DNA of 64,000 nt from NORP181 sp047623555 (lineage in GTDB: Bacteria > Pseudomonadota > Alphaproteobacteria > Rhodobacterales > Rhodobacteraceae). The notes beneath the pieces were generated by a model, which worked only from the letters and a program-made list of their open reading frames with translations, ran no database searches and was not told the origin of the DNA. The position numbers and the translations under genes were made by a program. The stretch spans positions 10,166 through 74,165 of the forward strand of contig JBLHMP010000003.1 in the NCBI GenBank assembly GCA_047623555.1, written 5' to 3'. Below, one piece after another: positions 32,712 to 40,378 of this stretch (positions within the stretch are counted from its first letter, which is position 1; each line of letters begins with the position of its first letter).

Positions 32712-35129
32712 ATGGTTTCTTTGCCCAACATATTTCGCGACTGGTTTGCCGCAAGAGGGTGGTCAATTCATCCGCATCAGCAGGCTATGTTGCTGCGGGC
32801 GGATGATCCAGCGACATTGCTCATTGCGCCCACAGGTGGCGGTAAGACCATGGCCGGATTTTTGCCAACGCTGGCCGATCTGGCGCAAAACCCACATGAG
32901 GGGCTGCATACCCTGTATATTTCACCGCTAAAGGCGTTAGCGGCTGATATCAAACGTAATTTGCGGGCTCCAGCTGAGGAAATGGGCCTGCCCATCCGCA
33001 TTGAAGACCGCACGGGTGATACCTCGGCAACGCGCAAGAAACGCCAGCGGGTAGACCCACCGCATATCCTGTTAACCACGCCTGAGAGCCTTGCGCTTTT
33101 GACATCCTACGAGGATGCGCCGCGCATGTTCGCCGGGTTGAAACGTGTTGTAGTGGATGAGATTCACGCCTTGGCCGAGAGCAAGCGTGGCGATCAGCTG
33201 ATGTTGGCACTGGCGCGTTTACAAACCCTGTGCCCCGGCCTGCGCCGCGTCGGCCTATCGGCCACGGTTGAGGACCCTGCCGCCATTGCCCATCTGTTGG
33301 CGCGCCATCCGGACCCTTGCGAAATCCTGTTGGCTGATCCTGGCCCACCGCCAGATATTTCCATGCTCAAGACCGAAGAAAAACCGCCTTGGTCAGGGGG
33401 GGGGGCCGCCTATTCCATCCCTGCGGTTTTGGAGCAGATCCGCAAGCACAACACGACGCTAGTTTTTCACAACACCCGGGCGCAGGCCGAGATCTATTTC
33501 CACAATCTGTGGCTGGCCAATGACGACGGTCTGGCCATTGGCATTCACCATGGCAGCCTTGACCACCAGCAACGTCAACGGGTCGAGGCGGCCATGGTAC
33601 GCGGTGAATTGCGCGCGATTGTCTGCACCGGCAGCCTTGATCTGGGCATTGATTGGGGCGACGTCGATCTGGTCATTCAGATTGGTGCGCCAAAGAACGT
33701 CAAGCGGCTGGTCCAGCGGATCGGCCGTGCCAATCACCGCTATAATGCGCCGTCCAAGGCGCTGTTGGTGCCTGCCAATCGGTTTGAGGTTGTCGAGTGC
33801 GTTGCCGCCCTTGAGGCGGTTCAGACGAGCGAATTGGACGGCGAGCCGCGCGGGCCCGGGCCACGGGATGTGTTGTGCCAGCATATCCTGATCACCGCCT
33901 GCGCCGGGCCGTTTGCAGCGGAAGATCTTTACCGCGAAGTCACCAGCGTCGGCGCCTATTGCACCCTTAGCCGCGCCGAATTTGACGATTGTCTGGATTT
34001 TTGCGCCACTGGTGGTTACGCCCTGCGCGCCTATGATAAATGGCAACGATTGTTGCGGCGCGCCGATGGGTTATGGCAATTGCGTGACCCCCGCAGCAGT
34101 CAGCGGATACGGATGAATTTGGGCACCATTCAGGACACTGATCTGCTTAAGGTGCGTCTGCGGCGCAGTCGCGGTGGCAAACCGCTGGGCGAAATCGAAG
34201 AGAGCTTTGCCGCGTCGCTGACACCCGGCGAAACCTTTTTGATTGGGGGGCAGGTTGTCCGTTACGAAGGCCTGCGTGAAATGACCGTCGAGGTCACACG
34301 ACGCGGTGACAAGAAGCCCAAAATTGCGACGTTTTCCGGCACCAAGTTTGCCACCTCAACCCAGCTAAGTGCGCGAATTCTAGACATGTTTGCACAAAAC
34401 AGCTGGCCGCAATTGCCGGGCCATACCGCCGACTGGCTGGCGCTGCAACGGAGCGTTTCCCGATTGCCCGAGCGGGGGCGTTTGCTGATCGAAAGCTTTC
34501 CGCATGAGGGTCGCGAACACATCTGCGTTTACGGGTTTGCCGGGCGCAATGCACAACAGACACTGGGGCTGTTGCTGACCAAACGGCTTGAGGAACTGGG
34601 ATTGAACCCGCTGGGTTTTGTCGCCACGGATTATGCCACGCTGATCTGGGGGCTGGATGCGCTGACCGATGCCGGCCCGCTATTTGACCTTGAGGCCCTG
34701 CGCGACGGGCTTGACGGGTGGTTGGCCGGAAACGCCGTCATGAAACGCAGCTTTCGCGCGGTGGCCACCATTGCCGGGCTGATTGAACGCAACACGCCAT
34801 CAGCACGGAAATCCGGGCGGCAGGCAACGTTTTCGTCAGACATTCTTTACGACACTTTGCTAAAATACGACCCGGGCCACCTGATGATGCAAATCACCCG
34901 AACTGAGGCCCTGCGTGGCCTGGTTGATTTCAGCCGGATCGAGGAAATGACCCGCCGGGTGGGGGATCGGATTGATCTGCTGCGACTTGATCGGGTGACC
35001 CCATTGGCCGCGCCGCTGTTTCTAGAAATGGGCAAAGTTCCTGTCGCCGGGGCCGCCGAAGAACGGCTGCTGGCAGAAGAGGCGCGCGCGTTGATGCTTG
35101 CCGCCGGGATTGCCGATAAGTCGGGTTAA
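32712..35129 (+). CDS. lhr: Ligase-associated DExH helicase Lhr
   Basis: A superfamily 2 DNA helicase. I chose the ATG at 32712 (MVSLPNIFRDWFAARGW), giving 805 residues; the open frame begins at 32643, but that part lies in a dispersed intergenic repeat. Walker A is APTGGGKT, the DEIH box VVDEIHALAESKRGDQL, then GLSATVEDP, and the second RecA domain has CTGSLDLGIDWGDVDLVIQIG and QRIGRANHR. The Lhr-specific winged-helix and C-terminal domains follow. It pairs with pdeM downstream, as in the ligase-associated repair cluster; the ligase and exonuclease are not here. A run of ten G occurs in its coding sequence. Confidence 0.93.
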   Translation: MVSLPNIFRDWFAARGWSIHPHQQAMLLRADDPATLLIAPTGGGKTMAGFLPTLADLAQNPHEGLHTLYISPLKALAADIKRNLRAPAEEMGLPIRIEDRTGDTSATRKKRQRVDPPHILLTTPESLALLTSYEDAPRMFAGLKRVVVDEIHALAESKRGDQLMLALARLQTLCPGLRRVGLSATVEDPAAIAHLLARHPDPCEILLADPGPPPDISMLKTEEKPPWSGGGAAYSIPAVLEQIRKHNTTLVFHNTRAQAEIYFHNLWLANDDGLAIGIHHGSLDHQQRQRVEAAMVRGELRAIVCTGSLDLGIDWGDVDLVIQIGAPKNVKRLVQRIGRANHRYNAPSKALLVPANRFEVVECVAALEAVQTSELDGEPRGPGPRDVLCQHILITACAGPFAAEDLYREVTSVGAYCTLSRAEFDDCLDFCATGGYALRAYDKWQRLLRRADGLWQLRDPRSSQRIRMNLGTIQDTDLLKVRLRRSRGGKPLGEIEESFAASLTPGETFLIGGQVVRYEGLREMTVEVTRRGDKKPKIATFSGTKFATSTQLSARILDMFAQNSWPQLPGHTADWLALQRSVSRLPERGRLLIESFPHEGREHICVYGFAGRNAQQTLGLLLTKRLEELGLNPLGFVATDYATLIWGLDALTDAGPLFDLEALRDGLDGWLAGNAVMKRSFRAVATIAGLIERNTPSARKSGRQATFSSDILYDTLLKYDPGHLMMQITRTEALRGLVDFSRIEEMTRRVGDRIDLLRLDRVTPLAAPLFLEMGKVPVAGAAEERLLAEEARALMLAAGIADKSG
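33396..33405 (+). repeat. G10 homopolymer inside lhr
   Basis: Ten consecutive G encode part of Ser-Gly-Gly-Gly-Ala between the two helicase domains. A one-base slip would shift the frame of the remaining two thirds of the gene. Confidence 0.97.
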
Positions 35130-35182
35130 ACCTAACTGCAATTTAACCTTGCAATTGTGACGCCAATCAGCGACGGAACCAT

Positions 35183-35845
35183 ATGGACGGGTATAATTTC
35201 ACCCTTGCAGGTGCGCAGCTTTATGCGCTTGGCTCTGGCGCCTTATGGTGGCCCGATGAGCAGCTATTTTGCGTGTCTGATCTACATCTTGGTAAATCCG
35301 AACGGATTGCCCGACGTGGTGGCAGTATACTACCCCCCTATGATACCCGCGATGCGCTAAACCGGTTGGCGGCGGATCTGGCGGTAACCAATGCCCGTAT
35401 TGTGGTCTGCTTGGGTGATAGTTTTGACGACATGGGGGCCGCCCGCGCGTTGCCCGAAGAAGAGCGGCTGTGGATTGCCCGGCTGCAGGCCGGGCGGCGC
35501 TGGGTCTGGATCGAAGGCAATCACGATCCTGGGCCAATATCTCTTGGTGGAACGCATCTGGCGGAATTGCCGTTGTCACCATTAACCTTTCGCCACATCG
35601 CCCATCCACAGGCCAGCGGCGAGGTTTCAGGCCATTACCACCCCAAAGCTGCGGTTCGTACCCGCGTTAAAACCATATCGCGCCCGGCGTTTCTGGCTGA
35701 CAGTGATCGGGTGATTTTGCCGTCTTATGGCGCCTATACCGGCGGGCTGAAATCCAGTGATCGGGTGCTGACAACGTTGATGCGAAAAGAAGCGATGGCA
35801 ATATTGACAGGCCGTAATGTTCACGCAGTTCCAATGCCACGTTAG
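35183..35845 (+). CDS. pdeM: Ligase-associated endonuclease PdeM
   Basis: A 220-residue calcineurin-like metallophosphoesterase. Metal-binding motifs are in order: CVSDLHLGKSE, CLGDSFDDMG, EGNHDPGP, and GHYHPKA. PdeM commonly sits next to Lhr and an ATP-dependent DNA ligase and is thought to process DNA ends in a damage response. The second motif reads GDSFDD, whereas many members have GDSFHD. It starts about 50 bp after lhr and its last four bases overlap the 3' end of the convergent LytTR gene. Confidence 0.93.
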   Translation: MDGYNFTLAGAQLYALGSGALWWPDEQLFCVSDLHLGKSERIARRGGSILPPYDTRDALNRLAADLAVTNARIVVCLGDSFDDMGAARALPEEERLWIARLQAGRRWVWIEGNHDPGPISLGGTHLAELPLSPLTFRHIAHPQASGEVSGHYHPKAAVRTRVKTISRPAFLADSDRVILPSYGAYTGGLKSSDRVLTTLMRKEAMAILTGRNVHAVPMPR

Positions 35846-36627
35846 ACAATTCCGGCGTCTTCCAGTTTCGGTTTGTATTTTCGACTGACCGGAACCAGAT
35901 CCTGATTGTTGATTCGCACAAAAACCCGGCCAGCGACCCGCTCAAAGTGAATAATTGCATCTCGGGCAACCCAATGCGACCGGTGTGTACAAAACCCTTC
36001 GACATTGTTCATCTCATTAATCGCATCGACAAATCGCAATCGGATTCTATGGGTGGCATTCGCGGTAACCACGTCTACGAAATGAACATCGACTGCCAAT
36101 TGCAGAATTGGCCCCTTAAAATGGCTTGGCAATCGATGGGTCAACCGAGGCTGAGCAACAATCGGCTTTGGTTTTTGTGCGGCTTGCTGCGCAGCTTTGC
36201 CGTAGGGGATTTCTTCGAACCCTGGCAATACTCTGCGGGCAATACAGACAGCAGCGGAAACAATAGCAACACTTTGTGCAAAAACCATAAACCCAGGTCC
36301 TTTTGACAAGGTTCCAGGTACAAAGGTGTTTGTCAGAAGAATCAGAACAGGCGTAAATACAACCACCATTGCGGCTACTTTTATCAGATCAACCAATTCG
36401 GGGCGGTGCGATCCAACGGCCCATTTGGCAAATCGGCCGCAGAAATCAGCCAATACAGACGAAATGCAGAAAACCAGTATCCAATACAGAAACCGTGTTG
36501 GGAAATCATGTGTCTTATAGCTCCCGAAGGGCCCGGCAGTTGCAGCCAATACCGATCCTATAACCCAAATTGTCAGGTGAGTTCCTGAAAACAACCGAGC
36601 AAAGTTGTTTTTCATTAGGCGTAACAT
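35842..36627 (-). CDS. Membrane-anchored LytTR-domain transcription regulator
   Basis: A 261-residue protein. Four hydrophobic helices occupy about residues 15-135 (LTIWVIGSVLAATAGPFGS, FLYWILVFCISSVLADF, VAAMVVVFTPVLILLTN, VFAQSVAIVSAAVCIAR). The C-terminal LytTR DNA-binding domain follows (about 160-255): ILQLAVDVHFVDVVTANATHRIRLRFVDAINEM, CTHRSHWVARDAI and GRVFVRINNQDLVPVSRKY. LytTR proteins bind direct repeats upstream of target genes. No receiver domain is present, so signals are probably sensed by the membrane part. Its targets are unknown. Confidence 0.9.
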   Translation of the reverse strand: MLRLMKNNFARLFSGTHLTIWVIGSVLAATAGPFGSYKTHDFPTRFLYWILVFCISSVLADFCGRFAKWAVGSHRPELVDLIKVAAMVVVFTPVLILLTNTFVPGTLSKGPGFMVFAQSVAIVSAAVCIARRVLPGFEEIPYGKAAQQAAQKPKPIVAQPRLTHRLPSHFKGPILQLAVDVHFVDVVTANATHRIRLRFVDAINEMNNVEGFCTHRSHWVARDAIIHFERVAGRVFVRINNQDLVPVSRKYKPKLEDAGIV

Positions 36628-36684
36628 GCAATCAGACTTATTCTATAAAGGCGCGTCTAGACCCATGTAGACCAGACAAAGTTG

Positions 36685-36742
36685 CAATTCTAATAATCAA
36701 AACGTCAAAACCAATTATTATTTGGCTTTGACGTCAGAATTG
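36685..36742 (-). terminator. Long inverted repeat between folD and the LytTR gene
   Basis: ACGTCAAAACCA (36702-36713) pairs with TGGCTTTGACGT (36723-36734) with one mismatch, and outer arms CAATTC (36685-36690) and GAATTG (36737-36742) add to it. On the minus strand the inner stem is followed by TTTTGATTATT, as in a folD terminator. It also contains TGACGTCA, so it may be an operator. Confidence 0.55.
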
Positions 36743-36773
36743 TTCCAAAAATGGGCATTGTGGCGCAATAACT

Positions 36774-37667
36774 TTAAACGGTCAGGCCTTCTGGCTCGTC
36801 CAGCCCGTTTGCACGACATAGCGCCGTCACCGTGTTGGCCAACAGACAGGCAATGGTCATCGGCCCAACACCACCCGGAACCGGGGTAATGCCACCCGCC
36901 ACCTTTGCGCAGCTGTCAAAATCAACGTCGCCAACCAACCGTGTGCCACCGTCGGGTTTATCAATACGGTTAATGCCCACATCAATGATCGTCGCACCCG
37001 GTTTGATCCAGTCGCCAGGCACCATCTGTGGGCGTCCCACCGCCGCAATAACGATATCGGCACGGCGCACCACATCCGGCAAATTCCGGGTCCGCGAATG
37101 CGCCATCGTCACAGTGCAGCTTTCGCCCAGCAACAACTGCCCCATCGGTTTTCCAACAAGGTTAGAGCGCCCGATAACCACCGCATCCAGCCCCGACAAC
37201 GACCCCAGATGATCGCGCAGCAACATCAAACAGCCCAAAGGCGTGCAGGACACCATGGCCCGCTGGCCAGACGCCAACAATCCGGCATTGACCACATGAA
37301 GGCCGTCGACATCTTTGGCCGGGTCAATCTGCGCAACAATATCGGTTTCGTTCAAATGATCCGGAACCGGGAATTGCACCAGAATGCCATGAACCGCCGG
37401 ATCGGCATTCAGTTTGGCGATCAGCGCATAAAGCACGTCTTTGGAGACATCCATCGGCAGCTTATGTTCATAGCTGTTCATGCCAACTTCGGTGGTCTGT
37501 TTGCCCTTGGCGCGCACATAAACCTGGCTGGCCGGGTCTTCGCCCACCAGCACAACGGCCAAACCCGGTGTCAGCCCGTGATCCGCCTTGAGGCGCGCCA
37601 CATGCTCAGCCACTTTGCCCCGAACCGTTGCGGCAAACGCTTTGCCGTCGATAACAGTTGCAGTCAT
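36774..37667 (-). CDS. folD: Bifunctional methylenetetrahydrofolate dehydrogenase/cyclohydrolase
   Basis: Interconverts 5,10-methylene-, methenyl- and 10-formyl-tetrahydrofolate. The ATG at 37667 has an AAGGAAAG ribosome site and gives 297 residues; a longer frame at the N-terminus lacks one. Conserved segments are VGEDPASQVYVRAKGK (catalytic Lys and Tyr region), ILVQFPVPDHLNE, PAKDVDGLH and the Rossmann motif VIGRSNLVGKPM. The C-terminal PVPGGVGPMTIACLL is diagnostic. It lies downstream of fhs, so the pair forms a C1-folate unit. Confidence 0.97.
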   Translation of the reverse strand: MTATVIDGKAFAATVRGKVAEHVARLKADHGLTPGLAVVLVGEDPASQVYVRAKGKQTTEVGMNSYEHKLPMDVSKDVLYALIAKLNADPAVHGILVQFPVPDHLNETDIVAQIDPAKDVDGLHVVNAGLLASGQRAMVSCTPLGCLMLLRDHLGSLSGLDAVVIGRSNLVGKPMGQLLLGESCTVTMAHSRTRNLPDVVRRADIVIAAVGRPQMVPGDWIKPGATIIDVGINRIDKPDGGTRLVGDVDFDSCAKVAGGITPVPGGVGPMTIACLLANTVTALCRANGLDEPEGLTV

Positions 37668-37703
37668 GTTCTTTCCTTTTCGTAATCTGATGGTGTTTTC
37701 GTG

Positions 37704-37736
37704 CAAACGGCCCTGCGAGTAAAGCAAGGCCGTTTG
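37704..37736 (-). terminator. Hairpin between fhs and folD
   Basis: A 9-bp stem (37704-37712 with 37728-37736) with a 15-nt loop lies in the 90-bp gap after fhs. No T run follows on the minus strand, so it is more likely an attenuating or stabilising hairpin than a full stop. Confidence 0.45.
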
Positions 37737-37757
37737 GAAATGTTCATTCGCTTGGGA

Positions 37758-39434
37758 TCAGAACAGACCTTCGATTTCACCCGCATCATTGAGCATAATC
37801 GTTTCCGCGGCTGGCGTGCGTGGCAGGCCCGGCATGGTCATGATTTCACCACAGATCACCACAATGAACCCGGCACCGGCACTGAGCCGGACTTCGCGCA
37901 CAGGCAGATTGAACCCAGTTGGCGCGCCGCGTTGTGTGGGGTCGGTGCTAAACGAATACTGAGTTTTCGCCATGCAAACCGGCAAATTGCCATAGCCCTG
38001 ATCTTCCCATTGCTTCAGCTGATCAAGGATTTTCTTGTCTGCGATCACCGCATCTGCGTGGTAAATATTCTTGGCGACACATTCAATTTTCTCAAACAAA
38101 GACATGTCATCCGGATAGATCGGCGCAAAGTTTGACACACCACTATCGGCAATCTCGGCCACGCGGGTTGCCAGTTCTTCGACGCCTGCGCCGCCCAGTT
38201 CCCAGTGACGACACAGGATCGCCTCAGAGCCCTGAGCTTCGACATAATCGCGGATCGCCTGCACTTCGGCGTCCGTATCCGTGACAAAGTGGTTGATGGC
38301 GACAACAACAGGCACGCCAAAGGATTTCAGGTTGCCAATGTGACGGCCAAGGTTGGAACAGCCTTCGTTGACAGCCTCAATGTTTTCCGGCCCCAGATCA
38401 GCGCGCGCCACGCCGCCGTTCATTTTCATCGCCCGAACAGTGGCAACCAGCACCACGCAATCAGGTGCTAGGCCAGCTTTGCGGCATTTGATGTTCATGA
38501 ACTTTTCGGCACCCAGATCGGCACCAAAGCCAGCCTCGGTCACGACATAATCGGCAAGTTTCAAAGCCGTAGTCGTGGCAATGACCGAATTACAGCCATG
38601 TGCGATATTGGCAAACGGGCCGCCATGCACAAAGGCCGGGTTGTTTTCCAGTGTCTGCACCAGATTGGGTTGCATCGCGTCCTTAAGCAGCACGGTCATG
38701 GCGCCATCGGCCTTGATGTCGCGTGCATAAACCGGCGTGCGGTCCCGACGGTAGGCCACAATAATGCTGCCCAGACGGTCCTGCAGATCCTTAAGGTTAT
38801 TGGCCAGACACAGGCAGGCCATGACTTCGGACGCCACGGTGATGTCAAACCCGGCTTCGCGTGGAAAGCCATTGCTGACCCCACCCAGCGACGCGGTGAT
38901 CTGGCGCAAGGCCCGATCATTCATGTCCACGACGCGACGCCAAACAACACGGCGCGTATCGATTTCCAGCGCGTTACCCCAATAAATGTGGTTGTCGATC
39001 ATCGCGCTCAGCAGGTTATGTGCCGATGTAATTGCGTGGAAATCGCCGGTAAAGTGCAGGTTCATTTCCTCCATCGGAACAACCTGCGCCAGACCGCCAC
39101 CAGCGGCACCACCCTTCATGCCGAAACACGGACCAAGCGAGGCTTCGCGAATACAGACAGCGGTTTTTTTGCCGATACGGTTCAGGCCATCGCCCAGACC
39201 AACGGTTGTGGTGGTCTTACCTTCGCCTGCCGGGGTCGGGTTGATCGCGGTTACAAGGATCAGTTTGCCGTTTTTGCGGTCCTGAACCGAGTTGATGAAC
39301 TCTTGGCTCACTTTGGCTTTGTCGTGGCCATAGGGAAGCAGATCATCACTGGAAATGCCCAGTTTTGCGCCGATTTCCTGAATGGGTTTCTTGTTCGCCG
39401 CGCGGGCGATTTCAATATCTGACTTAAAGCTCAT
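37758..39434 (-). CDS. fhs: Formate--tetrahydrofolate ligase
   Basis: Makes 10-formyl-tetrahydrofolate from formate, ATP and tetrahydrofolate. The 558 residues are the full family length. The P-loop PAGEGKTTTTVGL is at about 68-80, followed by REASLGPCFGMKGGAAGGG, HAITSAHNLLSAMIDNHIYWGN and the GFGADLGAEKF motif. With FolD it allows formate assimilation, or the reverse flux that releases formate and ATP during demethylation of compounds such as DMSP. The ribosome region lies in a 217-bp gap that shows no other clear feature. Confidence 0.97.
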   Translation of the reverse strand: MSFKSDIEIARAANKKPIQEIGAKLGISSDDLLPYGHDKAKVSQEFINSVQDRKNGKLILVTAINPTPAGEGKTTTTVGLGDGLNRIGKKTAVCIREASLGPCFGMKGGAAGGGLAQVVPMEEMNLHFTGDFHAITSAHNLLSAMIDNHIYWGNALEIDTRRVVWRRVVDMNDRALRQITASLGGVSNGFPREAGFDITVASEVMACLCLANNLKDLQDRLGSIIVAYRRDRTPVYARDIKADGAMTVLLKDAMQPNLVQTLENNPAFVHGGPFANIAHGCNSVIATTTALKLADYVVTEAGFGADLGAEKFMNIKCRKAGLAPDCVVLVATVRAMKMNGGVARADLGPENIEAVNEGCSNLGRHIGNLKSFGVPVVVAINHFVTDTDAEVQAIRDYVEAQGSEAILCRHWELGGAGVEELATRVAEIADSGVSNFAPIYPDDMSLFEKIECVAKNIYHADAVIADKKILDQLKQWEDQGYGNLPVCMAKTQYSFSTDPTQRGAPTGFNLPVREVRLSAGAGFIVVICGEIMTMPGLPRTPAAETIMLNDAGEIEGLF

Positions 39435-39651
39435 GTCGGATCTGTCCTGATTGATGATCTATTAGACCCGGCGCAAGGCCGGTACTTCTAGAAGCTAACC
39501 GGGACAATCCAAGTTGACGAGGCAGAATCCGACATGTTGATGGGCTGAACAGACTTTTGGATGGGATGGTATACCAAATGCCATAATTTGTTGCCGCCAG
39601 ATGACCCCGTTGAACCGCGATGTCGACTGAGGCAATCGAATCAGCGCGGGC

Positions 39652-40233
39652 TCACGTAGGGGCCCATGCGCGCTGATCTGGAATGAACAGCGTCAGGGTG
39701 TCGCCAACAGCAATAGTGCCGGGCCGTTCGACCCACGCGGTCACACCCCGCCGGTTTTTCGCCGCAGGTTTAAACGCCGCCCCGTGGCCAGGTTGTTCCA
39801 TCTCAATCTCGCGCGCCGGGTACAGGCAGGGACGGTTTTCCATATCTACGGTCAGTGTCAGCCCGGACGGGGCCTGCAACCGCGAAGACGGTGGAATATG
39901 GGTGAAATCCGGAATGCCGCGCAGCACCAAAGTGGCCCCCAACAATCCGGGATCAAGCGTATCCACCTTCATCTCAGCCGCAATCGCCTCAAGCTGTTCT
40001 GCCGATAGAATGGTCAATTGCCGTACATTGCGAATCTCGGTGTCCTCGGCATAAAGATTGCGCACCCGGATACAGGAGGCGCGGTTTACACCCGCATGGC
40101 GCGCACCGGCCTGACCGTCAAAACCCAGATCAATCTGCGTTGCAGACCCAGATCTAATGGTTTTGACTTCTCCGGACACATGACCCAACCAGACCACTTC
40201 GCCGGTGAATTCAGTTTTTTCCAAAGTCGGCAT
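39652..40233 (-). CDS. MOSC domain protein
   Basis: A 193-residue protein starting at the ATG at 40233 (MPTLEKTEFTGEVVWLG). MOSC-type features are the HAGVNRASCIRVRNLYAED region, LTILSAEQLEAIAAEMKV, LLGATLVLRGIPDFTHIPPSSRL, and the C-terminal RRGVTAWVERPGTIAVGDTLTLF. MOSC domains bind sulfur or molybdenum cofactor and act in sulfur transfer or in molybdoenzymes; the partner here is unknown. The ribosome-binding stretch is a run of ten G ending 5 nt before the start codon, an odd arrangement. Confidence 0.85.
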   Translation of the reverse strand: MPTLEKTEFTGEVVWLGHVSGEVKTIRSGSATQIDLGFDGQAGARHAGVNRASCIRVRNLYAEDTEIRNVRQLTILSAEQLEAIAAEMKVDTLDPGLLGATLVLRGIPDFTHIPPSSRLQAPSGLTLTVDMENRPCLYPAREIEMEQPGHGAAFKPAAKNRRGVTAWVERPGTIAVGDTLTLFIPDQRAWAPT

Positions 40234-40238
40234 GTTAT

Positions 40239-40248
40239 CCCCCCCCCC
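40239..40248 (-). repeat. G10 tract (C10 on plus) at the MOSC ribosome site
   Basis: Ten G on the minus strand lie 5 nt before the MOSC ATG and replace a normal Shine-Dalgarno. Length changes would alter spacing to the start, not the reading frame. Confidence 0.97.
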
Positions 40249-40328
40249 GTGCAATTGTCTATTTTTCTGAGCACCAGAGATACAGATTTTCACCGTGCAT
40301 GCCAGCGACATCCACGCGCGCATAAATA

Positions 40329-40350
40329 AGGCGGACCCACAGGCCCGCCT
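40329..40350 (-). terminator. Possible weak terminator after ftsH
   Basis: AGGCGG (40329-40334) pairs with CCGCCT (40345-40350); on the minus strand it is followed by TATTTATG. It lies 29 bp past the ftsH stop. Confidence 0.4.
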
Positions 40351-40378
40351 CATTCAGATTGTTCCGCTGTGCAAAACC

